A DNA stretch of 64,000 nucleotides from Pseudomonas sp. JAI120 (GTDB lineage Bacteria; Pseudomonadota; Gammaproteobacteria; Pseudomonadales; Pseudomonadaceae), in contig NZ_JACHCZ010000007.1 in the NCBI RefSeq assembly GCF_014207255.1, forward strand, positions 270,675 through 334,674, given 5' to 3'. The stretch's first letter is position 1. Every line of letters starts with the position of its first letter. A model generated the notes under the pieces. The model was given only the letters and a program-made list of their open reading frames with translations, had not been told where the DNA came from and ran no database searches. The position numbers were made by a program, and so were the translations under genes. Below, piece after piece: positions 50,408-57,845 of this stretch.

Positions 50408-51174
50408 TGCTGCGTGTTGAAGACCTGCAGATCCGGCGTGGCCACAAGGTCGTGCTGGCGGATGTCACTCTGGATCTGCTACCGGGTGAAGTGCTCGGTG
50501 TGCTGGGCCCCAATGGCGCGGGTAAGAGTACGTTGCTGGGGGCGTTGTGCGGTGAGTTACACCCCGATCAGGGCAGGGTGTGGCTGGGTCAGCAGGCGTT
50601 GAAAGACTGGAGCGGACCGCAGCGCGCGCAGCGGCTGGCGGTGTTGCCACAAACCTCGACCCTGGACTTCGCGTTCCGTGTCGAAGAGGTGGTCGGCATG
50701 GGCCGTTTGCCCCATCAGACGGGGCGTGTGCGCGATGATGAAATTATCCACGCAGCCTTGCAGGCGGCGGATGTCGCACACTTGAATGGTCGCAGTTACT
50801 TGGCTCTTTCGGGCGGCGAGCGTCAACGTGTGCACTTGGCGCGGGTGCTCGCGCAACTATGGCCGGGTGAGGCGGGGCAGACATTACTGCTGGATGAGCC
50901 GACATCGATGCTGGATCCCCTGCATCAACACACGACCCTGCAAGCGATTCGCACCTTTGCCGATCGTGGTGCGGCGGTGCTGGTGATCCTCCATGACCTG
51001 AACCTGGCAGCGCGCTACTGTGATCGCATTTTGCTGTTGGAGCAGGGGCGTCCCCACGCACTGGATACACCGGCGCAGGTGCTGCGGCCCGAGCCACTTA
51101 AAGCCGTATTTGGCTTGGAAGTATTGGTACAGCCGCACCCGGAGCGTGGACATCCGTTAATCATTGCACGCTGA
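50407..51174 (+). CDS. hmuV: Heme ABC transporter ATP-binding protein HmuV
   Basis: A 255-residue ATPase that drives heme uptake: Walker A GPNGAGKST (about 36-44), signature LSGGERQRVHLARVL (about 135-149), Walker B LLLDEPTSMLDPLHQ, and the switch histidine in ILHDLNLAARYCD. The stop is 19 bp before the 3' end of the opposing prrF gene. Confidence 0.95.
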   Translation: MLRVEDLQIRRGHKVVLADVTLDLLPGEVLGVLGPNGAGKSTLLGALCGELHPDQGRVWLGQQALKDWSGPQRAQRLAVLPQTSTLDFAFRVEEVVGMGRLPHQTGRVRDDEIIHAALQAADVAHLNGRSYLALSGGERQRVHLARVLAQLWPGEAGQTLLLDEPTSMLDPLHQHTTLQAIRTFADRGAAVLVILHDLNLAARYCDRILLLEQGRPHALDTPAQVLRPEPLKAVFGLEVLVQPHPERGHPLIIAR

Positions 51175-51192
51175 GGCGTGCTTTTTCACAGG

Positions 51193-51220
51193 CAAAAAAA
51201 GACCCGGCAAAAGCCGGGTC
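51193..51220 (-). terminator. prrF terminator
   Basis: An eight-bp stem (GACCCGGC / GCCGGGTC, loop TTTT) followed on the minus strand by a seven-T run (plus-strand A-run at 51194-51200). This is the intrinsic terminator of prrF. Confidence 0.95.
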
Positions 51221-51306
51221 AAATAACCGTGATTAGCCTGATGAGGAGATAATCTGAGAGTCCGAACCAATGGTCTTTCAGTTATCGGCTGATCTCGCGA
51301 CCAGTT
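51193..51306 (-). ncRNA. prrF: PrrF iron-responsive small RNA
   Basis: A ~114-nt Fur-controlled sRNA that represses iron-using genes when iron is scarce. On the minus strand the transcript begins AACTGGTCGCGAGATCAG, contains the invariant core GACTCTCAGATTATCTCC and CTCATCAGGCTAATCACGG, and ends at the hairpin GACCCGGC-TTTT-GCCGGGTC with a T-run (51193-51220), all as in PrrF1/2. The sequence is recognised directly; a sigma-70 promoter and a Fur box lie immediately upstream. It sits beside hmuTUV as in P. aeruginosa, but only one copy is present. Confidence 0.95.
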
Positions 51307-51308
51307 GT

Positions 51309-51340
51309 GATAATCATAACGATTCTCATTTGAGAGTCAA
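51309..51340 (-). promoter_or_regulatory. prrF promoter and Fur box
   Basis: TTGACT (51335-51340), 16-bp spacer and TATGAT (51313-51318) place the start near 51306. The 19-bp stretch 51309-51327 matches the Fur consensus at 14 of 19 positions and covers the -10 and spacer, so Fur-iron would block transcription. Confidence 0.9.
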
Positions 51341-51419
51341 CAATTGTTTTTGAATGATCTTCTGTTTTTCTCAAACGTCCGTTTGAAGTGTGCATAACCA
51401 TTGGGTTTTGCAGGACGAT

Positions 51420-51692
51420 CTAGTTCTTATGACGCGCTGAAATAGCATCCAGCTGGCGGTTCAACGCTTCCTTACGCTCGACCGGGATGTCGTTCCAGTG
51501 CACGTCCATCAGTGCCCCTTCGATCGCATAAAGCAAAACTTTTGATGCGCGGAACCCACGAGTCCTTACGGCTCGATAGGCATCGACCGCTCCCAGGCGA
51601 CGCAAGTCGGATGCACTGTGGATGCCCACCGCATGCAGCCACTGCGCTGACGTCTTGCCAAGGTTTTTCAGGTGTTGCAGCTCATCGTTCAT
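51420..51692 (-). CDS. TfoX C-terminal-domain protein
   Basis: A 90-residue protein made of a single TfoX_C (helix-hairpin-helix-like) domain: NLGKTSAQWLHAVGIHSASDLRRLGAVDAYRAVRTRGF. It lacks the N-terminal half of competence regulator TfoX/Sxy, so competence function should not be assumed. ATG 51692 is preceded by AAGGAGG. The extension to 51743 is rejected. Confidence 0.85.
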   Translation of the reverse strand: MNDELQHLKNLGKTSAQWLHAVGIHSASDLRRLGAVDAYRAVRTRGFRASKVLLYAIEGALMDVHWNDIPVERKEALNRQLDAISARHKN

Positions 51693-51894
51693 CAAGCCTC
51701 CTTGCGACGGCCGAATGGTGCGGTGGGTATCGTAACCAGGCAAGCCTGAACAGGAGTGTAGCGCTCAGTAGGAAAAGCGTGGTTCTTTGGTCCTAAACGG
51801 CCCAAAAGCTTATAAGAATGGCGCGGGAATTTTGACGGCGGGCAGGAGGGGAGTGCCCGCTACGCATTGCGCGTAGTCGGGCTTGAGTTGAGTG

Positions 51895-52239
51895 TTACTT
51901 GGTGCGGTAGCGCAGGCGCGTGCCGAAATTGACCGACATGAGAATCTCATCGGCAGTCAATTCAGGCGGGAAGTAGGTGCCCGAAATCTGCGCATGGGCG
52001 AGGCTGGCGCCTTCCAGGGAGCAGTTGCGCAAATCCAGGCCGCGCAAGTCGGTGGAGCGGAAATACGCGTCGGTGAAATCTACACCGGCCGCGTTCAGGT
52101 CGCGCAAGTCCAGACCACGGAAGTCGCCGCCGCGCATGTCGATAATGCCGTCTGCTGGGCGTGCCTGATTGAAACCACGAATATCGTCTTTATGCAGGAG
52201 TGCGTAGAGCGGTGTATCTAGAAGCTTGGGCTGACTCAT
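51895..52239 (-). CDS. Pentapeptide-repeat protein
   Basis: A 114-residue protein with a short run of A(D/N)LxX-type pentapeptides (about 36-85: MRGGDFRGLDLRDLNAAGVDF, DLRGLDLRNCSLEGASLAHAQI), forming a small right-handed quadrilateral helix. Some relatives mimic DNA and protect gyrase, but this one is too short to assign. Flanked by ordinary conserved genes. Function unknown. Confidence 0.85.
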   Translation of the reverse strand: MSQPKLLDTPLYALLHKDDIRGFNQARPADGIIDMRGGDFRGLDLRDLNAAGVDFTDAYFRSTDLRGLDLRNCSLEGASLAHAQISGTYFPPELTADEILMSVNFGTRLRYRTK

Positions 52240-52331
52240 GAAAACGACTCCTGTTGGATTTATGACGCCATTATAGTGCCACTATTTCTTGGGCGTGCGT
52301 CCAAGTAGACGACACGACCAAGAAATTTTTC

Positions 52332-53888
52332 TTACAGGCCTGGCAGGCGCTGGCGAATTTGTGCGACTAGCGCATCGAGGGTTCCGCTTTGATTGGTCTC
52401 GACGCGTTTACTCAGTAACAGTTCTTCGGCGGTCAGTGGGTCACGGTTGGCCTGCTGTTCTTCTATAACGACCAGCGTAGCGTCGGACGGATCGTTTTTG
52501 TCGGCCTGACGTTGCGCCAACCAACTGGTGATAACGGCTTGTGGCGCGTTGCAGTCCAGGATCAGGAACGGCGCGCCCGTGGCTTCGGCCACCTTGGCTG
52601 CTGCGTCGCGTTGTTCGCGTTTGAGGAAGGTGGCATCCAGTACTACGGGGAAGCCGGCACGCAGCACGGTATCCGCGATGTCATTCAAGCGAGCGTAGGT
52701 CCTGGCGCTGGCGTCGGACGCATAGATGCCGGCCTGTGGCGTGTTTTCGACCTGCTGCTCGCCGAACATGCGCTTGCGCTCCACGTCCGAGCGCAGGCGT
52801 ACAGCGCCCAATGCCTCCACCAGGCGCATGGCAACGTGGCTTTTGCCGACTGCCGAGACACCGTGGGTAATTGCCAGGAAGCGCGATGGAATGGTGCTGT
52901 AGCTTTCCGCCAGGTTGGCGTAGTTGCGGTATTGGCGCAGGGTCGTGGCGCGTTGCACCGGGCTTGCCTCGCTCGGCATGCTGAACAGCGCCACCTTGGC
53001 ACGTACCAGGGCGCGGTAGGCTTTATAGAAGTTCAGCACTTCAAGGCCCTGATAGTCACCGGTCAGCTCCAGGTACTGGCTGATAAAGCGGCGGGCCAGG
53101 GACTTGAGGCCGCGGTCTTCCAGGTCCATGGCCAGGAAAGCGGTGTCGGCGTACACATCGGTGAAGCGAAACGGTTCGTTGAACTCAATGCAGTCGAAGA
53201 TCACTACCTTGCCGTCAATCAAAGTGGCGTTACCGAGGTGGATGTCACCGTGGCACTCGCGGGTGAAACCGTCGAGCTTGCGCTGTGCCAGCAGCGGTTT
53301 CAGGCGCTCGAAACTGCTTTCGGCCCAGGCTTGCAGGGCTTCCAGTTGAATCAGGTCGGCCTTGTCGCTGAGGAATGGACGGATCTGGTCGAAGTTCTGC
53401 CGTACCGGCGCCATCACTTCATCGGGGGTGCCAGCTGCGTGGTCTTGCGGCACTTTTGGTGCGGTGAGGTGAAAGTGCGCGATCTGCGTGGCCATTTCAT
53501 CGATGTGCGTGGCGGTCAGTTCGCCATTGGCTTGCAGGGTGCTGAGCAGTTGGCTTTGCGGGAACTGACGCATCTTCAGTGCGTATTCGATCACCGGGCC
53601 GTCGCCACCCAATTGCGGGGCGTCGACAGTGCCGGTAATCGGCAACACTTCCAGATACAGATCCGTTGTCAGACGTTGGTTGAGGCGCAGTTCTTCGTTG
53701 CAGAAGTGCCCGCGTTTTTCCAGGTCGGTGAAGTCCAGAAACCCGAAGTTCATCGGTTTTTTCAATTTATAGGCGTAGGGGCCAGTCAAGATGACCCATG
53801 AAATATGCGTTTCGATGACCTGGAACGCTTCAACCGGATGAGGGTACAAAGCCGGGTTTTGCAGGGCTGCGATCAGTGACTGGCTCAC
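52332..53888 (-). CDS. Two-domain APH-like phosphotransferase / P-loop kinase protein
   Basis: A 518-residue fusion. The N-terminal half (to about 320) is an aminoglycoside-phosphotransferase-like fold with CHGDIHLGNATLIDGKVVIFDCIEFN (Brenner-type HxDxxxxN and metal Asp). The C-terminal half (about 335-518) is a P-loop kinase with Walker A GVSAVGKSH and a lid-like arginine region, resembling zeta-toxin/polynucleotide-kinase-type AAA_33 domains. Substrate unknown; it need not confer antibiotic resistance. Divergent from mrcB. Confidence 0.85.
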   Translation of the reverse strand: MSQSLIAALQNPALYPHPVEAFQVIETHISWVILTGPYAYKLKKPMNFGFLDFTDLEKRGHFCNEELRLNQRLTTDLYLEVLPITGTVDAPQLGGDGPVIEYALKMRQFPQSQLLSTLQANGELTATHIDEMATQIAHFHLTAPKVPQDHAAGTPDEVMAPVRQNFDQIRPFLSDKADLIQLEALQAWAESSFERLKPLLAQRKLDGFTRECHGDIHLGNATLIDGKVVIFDCIEFNEPFRFTDVYADTAFLAMDLEDRGLKSLARRFISQYLELTGDYQGLEVLNFYKAYRALVRAKVALFSMPSEASPVQRATTLRQYRNYANLAESYSTIPSRFLAITHGVSAVGKSHVAMRLVEALGAVRLRSDVERKRMFGEQQVENTPQAGIYASDASARTYARLNDIADTVLRAGFPVVLDATFLKREQRDAAAKVAEATGAPFLILDCNAPQAVITSWLAQRQADKNDPSDATLVVIEEQQANRDPLTAEELLLSKRVETNQSGTLDALVAQIRQRLPGL

Positions 53889-53995
53889 GGGCGATCCTTC
53901 AGAGTCGGGGGGGGGGAATCATGGCGCGCATTATGGCTGGTACGGGCGGTCATGCAAACCGCTGTCCGGCTCATGTTGATCATCAATAAAGTGCG

Positions 53996-54001
53996 TATAA
54001 T
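53996..54001 (+). promoter_or_regulatory. Consensus -10 element directly ahead of mrcB
   Basis: A perfect TATAAT lies 8 bp before the mrcB ATG. TTGATC, at 53976-53981, is only 14 bp away, so the -35 is weak. Transcription from here would start at about 54008, giving a nearly leaderless mRNA; another upstream promoter is possible. Confidence 0.45.
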
Positions 54002-54009
54002 CCGCCGCC

Positions 54010-56334
54010 ATGACTCGATCCCGATCTCCCCGTTCCCGTAAAAAACCTCCTTCCCGCGGCCTGCGCCCGTGGCTTGGCTGGGCGCTCAAGCTCGGCCTGG
54101 TAGGGCTTGTGGTGCTCGCCGGCTTTGCGGTGTACCTCGACGCTGTGGTCCAGGAGAAATTCTCCGGCAAGCGCTGGACTATCCCGGCCAAGGTGTATGC
54201 TCGCCCGCTGGAATTGTTCACCGGCCAGAAGCTGAGCAAGGATGACTTCCTCACCGAACTCGACGCCCTGGGCTATCGACGCGAACCCGTGAGCAATGGT
54301 CCGGGGGCGGCTGCGGTCAGCGGTAACACCGTCGACCTCAATACTCGCGGCTTTCAGTTCTATGAAGGCCTGGAGAAAGCCCAGCCAGTGCGCGTGCGCT
54401 TTTCCGGCGACTACGTCGCCGAACTGTCCTCCCTCAACGGCTCCAAGTTGCCGGTGGTACGCCTTGAACCGCTGATGATTGGCGGGATTTACCCGAAGAA
54501 CCTTGAAGATCGCATCCTGATCAAGCTTGATCAGGTACCGCCGTATCTACTGGAAACGTTGGTGGCTGTAGAGGACCGCGACTTTTATAGTCACTGGGGC
54601 GTTTCGCCGAAGTCGATTGCCCGTGCCATCTGGGTGAATACTTCCGGCGGCAAGATGACCCAGGGCGGCAGCACGCTGACCCAGCAGTTGGTGAAGAACT
54701 TCTACCTGACCAACGAGCGCAGCCTGACCCGTAAGCTCACCGAAGCCATGATGGCGATGCTGCTTGAGCTGCACTACAGCAAGCAGGAGATCCTTGAGGC
54801 ATACCTCAACGAGGTATTCGTCGGCCAGGATGGGCAACGCGCCGTGCACGGTTTCGGTTTGGCCAGCCAGTTCTTCTTCGGCCAACCGCTGTCCGAGTTG
54901 AAGTTGCATCAAGTCGCCTTGTTGGTAGGCATGGTCAAGGGGCCTTCCTATTACAACCCGCGTCGCAATCCGGAGCGTGCGCTGGAGCGCCGTAACCTGG
55001 TGCTCGATGTGCTTGAACAGCAAGGCGTTGCCACGGCGGAACAAGTTGCCGCGGCGAAGAAAATGCCACTGGGTGTGACAACCCGCGGGAAGTTGGCGGA
55101 CAGTTCGTTCCCAGGCTTTATCGATCTGGTAAAACGCCAGTTGCGTGAAGACTACCGCGACGAAGACTTGACCGAAGAAGGCCTTCGGATCTTCACCAGC
55201 TTCGACCCGATTCTGCAGATGAAGGCAGAAGCATCGGTCAACGACACCTTCAAGCGCCTGACGGGCCGTAAGGGCGCCGATGAAGTAGAAGCCGCAATGG
55301 TGGTGACCAACCCGGAAACCGGTGAAGTCCAGGCCATGATCGGCAGTCGCCAGGCCAGCTTTGCCGGTTTCAATCGCGCACTGGATGCCGTGCGGCCGAT
55401 CGGCTCGCTGGTCAAGCCGGCGGTCTACCTGACGGCGCTGGAAAAGCCGAGCAAATACACCCTCACCAGTTGGCTGTCGGATGACCCGCTGTCGGTCAAA
55501 GGGGGCGACGGCCAGGTTTGGACGCCGCAGAACTTTGATCGCCGCTCCCACGGCACGGTGTTCCTGTATCAGGGCTTGGCGCACTCCTACAACATTTCCA
55601 CGTCTCGGCTCGGCTTGGAGGTTGGCGTGCCGAATGTCCTCAAGACACTGGCTCGTCTGGGCATCACCCGCGAATTCCCGGCCTTCCCATCGATCCTGCT
55701 CGGCGCCGGCGCCATGACGCCGATCGAAGTGGCGACGATGTACCAGACCCTGGCCAACGGTGGCTTCAATACGCCGATGCGCGGGATCCGCAGTGTACTG
55801 ACAGCCGAGGGTGAGCCGCTCAAGCGCTATCCGTTCCAGATTCAGCAGCGTTTCGATGCGGGCTCCATCTATCTGATCCAGAACGCCATGCAGCGCGTGA
55901 TGCGTGAAGGTACCGGTAGCTCGGTCTATAAGGTTTTGCCTTCCAACCTGACACTGGCGGGTAAGACCGGTACCAGTAACGACTCGCGTGACAGCTGGTT
56001 CGCAGGTTTCGGCCAGGATGTGCTCGCAGTGGTGTGGCTGGGTCGTGACGACAACGGCAAGACGCCGTTCACCGGTGCCACCGGCGCATTGCAGGTCTGG
56101 ACCAGTTTCATGCGCAAGGCCGACCCGCTGCCGTTGAACATGCCGCAGCCGGATAACATCGTGCAGGCCTGGATTGATCCGCATACCGGCCAGGGCTCCG
56201 ATGCCAACTGTCCGGGCGCGGTGCAGATGCCGTATATTCGCGGCAGCGAACCACCACCCGGTGCTGCGTGCGGTGGCGGTGCCCCTGCAGATGCGGAATC
56301 GGTGATGGATTGGGTCAAGGGCTGGATGAATTAA
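54010..56334 (+). CDS. mrcB: Penicillin-binding protein 1B (MrcB)
   Basis: Bifunctional peptidoglycan glycosyltransferase/transpeptidase, inner-membrane anchored. The 774-residue protein has an Arg-rich cytoplasmic N-terminus, one membrane span (about 25-45), a UB2H-type domain, the GT51 domain with E188 (VEDRDFYSHWG) and QGGSTLTQQLVKN, and the transpeptidase with SLVK (S466, K469), SYN and KTGTS (K652). It is normal length. No Shine-Dalgarno precedes ATG 54010. lpoP follows 16 bp downstream. Confidence 0.96.
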   Translation: MTRSRSPRSRKKPPSRGLRPWLGWALKLGLVGLVVLAGFAVYLDAVVQEKFSGKRWTIPAKVYARPLELFTGQKLSKDDFLTELDALGYRREPVSNGPGAAAVSGNTVDLNTRGFQFYEGLEKAQPVRVRFSGDYVAELSSLNGSKLPVVRLEPLMIGGIYPKNLEDRILIKLDQVPPYLLETLVAVEDRDFYSHWGVSPKSIARAIWVNTSGGKMTQGGSTLTQQLVKNFYLTNERSLTRKLTEAMMAMLLELHYSKQEILEAYLNEVFVGQDGQRAVHGFGLASQFFFGQPLSELKLHQVALLVGMVKGPSYYNPRRNPERALERRNLVLDVLEQQGVATAEQVAAAKKMPLGVTTRGKLADSSFPGFIDLVKRQLREDYRDEDLTEEGLRIFTSFDPILQMKAEASVNDTFKRLTGRKGADEVEAAMVVTNPETGEVQAMIGSRQASFAGFNRALDAVRPIGSLVKPAVYLTALEKPSKYTLTSWLSDDPLSVKGGDGQVWTPQNFDRRSHGTVFLYQGLAHSYNISTSRLGLEVGVPNVLKTLARLGITREFPAFPSILLGAGAMTPIEVATMYQTLANGGFNTPMRGIRSVLTAEGEPLKRYPFQIQQRFDAGSIYLIQNAMQRVMREGTGSSVYKVLPSNLTLAGKTGTSNDSRDSWFAGFGQDVLAVVWLGRDDNGKTPFTGATGALQVWTSFMRKADPLPLNMPQPDNIVQAWIDPHTGQGSDANCPGAVQMPYIRGSEPPPGAACGGGAPADAESVMDWVKGWMN

Positions 56335-56350
56335 GCAAAGAGGGTTTCAA

Positions 56351-57085
56351 GTGAACAAGTGGTGGATTCCAGCTATTACAGCTCTGGCTTTGCTCGGCGG
56401 TTGCTCCAGCGTGCAGCGCGGCTCTATTCCGGTTGTGGATTCGAGCACAGCTGTCTCCAATAATGACCGGATCTCGGCCAATGGCGGTTTCCGCCAAACC
56501 GTGACCAACCGTCCGGCCCAGGCCAGGCCTCAGGCCGTGCCACAGGATTCGGGTGTGGTAGTGATGGTGCCGGGCGGCGGTGCTGCTACCGCGGCGCCAA
56601 TCAGTGCCGAGCCTTGGACGCCTGGGCCAAGCACCTCCGGGCCGATCGATTCCGCGCCAATTCAGACCGCGCCGATCAATCAGGGCACCTACAACATGCC
56701 GTCGACGCCGAGTGGCATTCCATCGTCCTCCAGCGCTGGCGGCTTGTCAGCCGACGAGCAATTGGATGGTCCGGTGCTGGCGTTGCTGACCACTGCCCAG
56801 CAACAGCAGGCGGGTGGTGACTTGAATGGTGCGTCCTCCAGCCTTGAGCGTGCGCAACGCGTTGCTCCGCGCGAGCCGCAAGTGCTGTATCGCCTTGCCC
56901 AGGTACGCATGGCACAGGGCGATGCGCCGCAGGCCGAACAATTCGCTCGTCGTGGTCTCACGCTGGCCAGCGGTCGTCCCGACCTGCAAGCCAGCTTGTG
57001 GGCTTTGATCGGCGATGCGCGTGCCGCACAAGGTGACGCTGCCGGCGCTGCCCAGGCTCGGCAAAAAGCCAAGGTCAACCTCTGA
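56351..57085 (+). CDS. lpoP: Outer-membrane TPR lipoprotein, PBP1b activator LpoP
   Basis: Likely activator of PBP1b. The 244-residue protein starts at GTG 56351 and has a lipoprotein signal (lipobox LLGGC, Cys18), a Pro/Ser/Ala-rich flexible linker (about 25-130, long enough to span part of the periplasm) and a C-terminal tetratricopeptide region (about 137-240: LSADEQLDGPVLALLTTAQQQQAGGDLNGASSSLERAQRV). The position just after mrcB is that of LpoP characterised in P. aeruginosa; assignment rests on architecture plus context. Confidence 0.87.
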   Translation: MNKWWIPAITALALLGGCSSVQRGSIPVVDSSTAVSNNDRISANGGFRQTVTNRPAQARPQAVPQDSGVVVMVPGGGAATAAPISAEPWTPGPSTSGPIDSAPIQTAPINQGTYNMPSTPSGIPSSSSAGGLSADEQLDGPVLALLTTAQQQQAGGDLNGASSSLERAQRVAPREPQVLYRLAQVRMAQGDAPQAEQFARRGLTLASGRPDLQASLWALIGDARAAQGDAAGAAQARQKAKVNL

Positions 57086-57414
57086 TGGATGCACGGTTTC
57101 CCGCGATTGCCGAACAGTTATTGCTGATTGAGCGCGAATTACGCGTGCAGGGCTGGTGGGATGAAGTGTCCCCCAGCGCCGAGGCGCTCGGCAGCGTCGA
57201 GCCGTTTGCGGTAGACACACTGGACTTCCACCAGTGGTTGCAATGGATCTTCCTGGTGCGCATGAAACAGATCCTAGAACAGGACCTGCCGCTGCCGAAT
57301 GCTTCAGGCATTCTCGAAATGGCCGAGATGGTTTATGCCGATCGGCCGCGAGAAAGCCTGGGCTTGCGTAATGCGCTGAAAAAGTTCGATCAACTGATCG
57401 TCGACGCTCGTTAA
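57085..57414 (+). CDS. yqcC: YqcC-family protein (DUF446)
   Basis: A 109-residue helical protein of the YqcC family: LLLIERELRVQGWWDEVSPSAEALGSVEPF and TLDFHQWLQWIFLVRMKQILE are characteristic. It shares one base with the lpoP stop (TGATG) and is probably translated with it. In E. coli the homologue sits with truC; function unknown. Confidence 0.88.
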   Translation: MDARFPAIAEQLLLIERELRVQGWWDEVSPSAEALGSVEPFAVDTLDFHQWLQWIFLVRMKQILEQDLPLPNASGILEMAEMVYADRPRESLGLRNALKKFDQLIVDAR

Positions 57415-57845
57415 TTGCCTGGCTGCCGGTTTTTCCGGCAGTCTTGCGCACATTTCTACCGCTTGACGACATTCAGGCGAGTTTTATCCCTCCTCAAAGC
57501 CCTTTCTTCTACGTTCTCATGCGCTTAGTTGGAAAAAAGCGCAATTATTGCTTGACTTGAGAGGCCTGAAACAGAAGAATCCAAAGTCCGCTGTATCGGG
57601 ACTGCCAGAAGCAGGCCCGCTCAGCAGATCATGAGGCGCACATCCGCGCCGACCTGTTACACCCGCAACGCGTTACCTCGCGCTGGGTGGGAAAAGCCCG
57701 CAACACTTGGGACGATCCCAATACTTGCTCAGTCAGTGCTGACGTAGTCGGCGACCACCGTCGCTCATGCTCTGTTGAGAAGTAAACCTATTAAGACCCG
57801 TCGGTTTTTAACGGACGGTATTCTGGCGTTTTAGAGGTGAACAAC
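57415..57845 (+). other. Long leader region of the ilvIHC operon
   Basis: 431 bp without a recognised gene. A terminator-like hairpin (CTGCCGG-T5-CCGGCAG, 57423-57441) closes the previous operon. A stem at about 57797-57819 (CCGTC ... GACGG) lies 27 bp before ilvI. Short open frames exist (for example ATG 57631, 38 codons) but none is rich in Ile/Leu/Val. I find no obvious attenuator leader peptide and no T-box. Confidence 0.5.
57423..57445 (+). terminator. Terminator after yqcC
   Basis: CTGCCGG-TTTTT-CCGGCAG followed by TCTTG; ends the mrcB-lpoP-yqcC transcript. The T-tail is short. Confidence 0.65.

Noticed and set aside
48495..51174. hmuTUV as a B12 or siderophore importer
   Set aside because: The same families transport these, but the prrF synteny and HmuT-like binding protein favour heme; substrate remains inferred.
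52332..53888. Aminoglycoside resistance gene
   Set aside because: Only the general phosphotransferase fold is shared; fusion to a P-loop kinase and core-genome context argue against a resistance role.
57631..57747. 38-codon frame in the ilvI leader
   Set aside because: No Shine-Dalgarno and no cluster of Ile, Leu or Val codons, so not convincing as an attenuator peptide.
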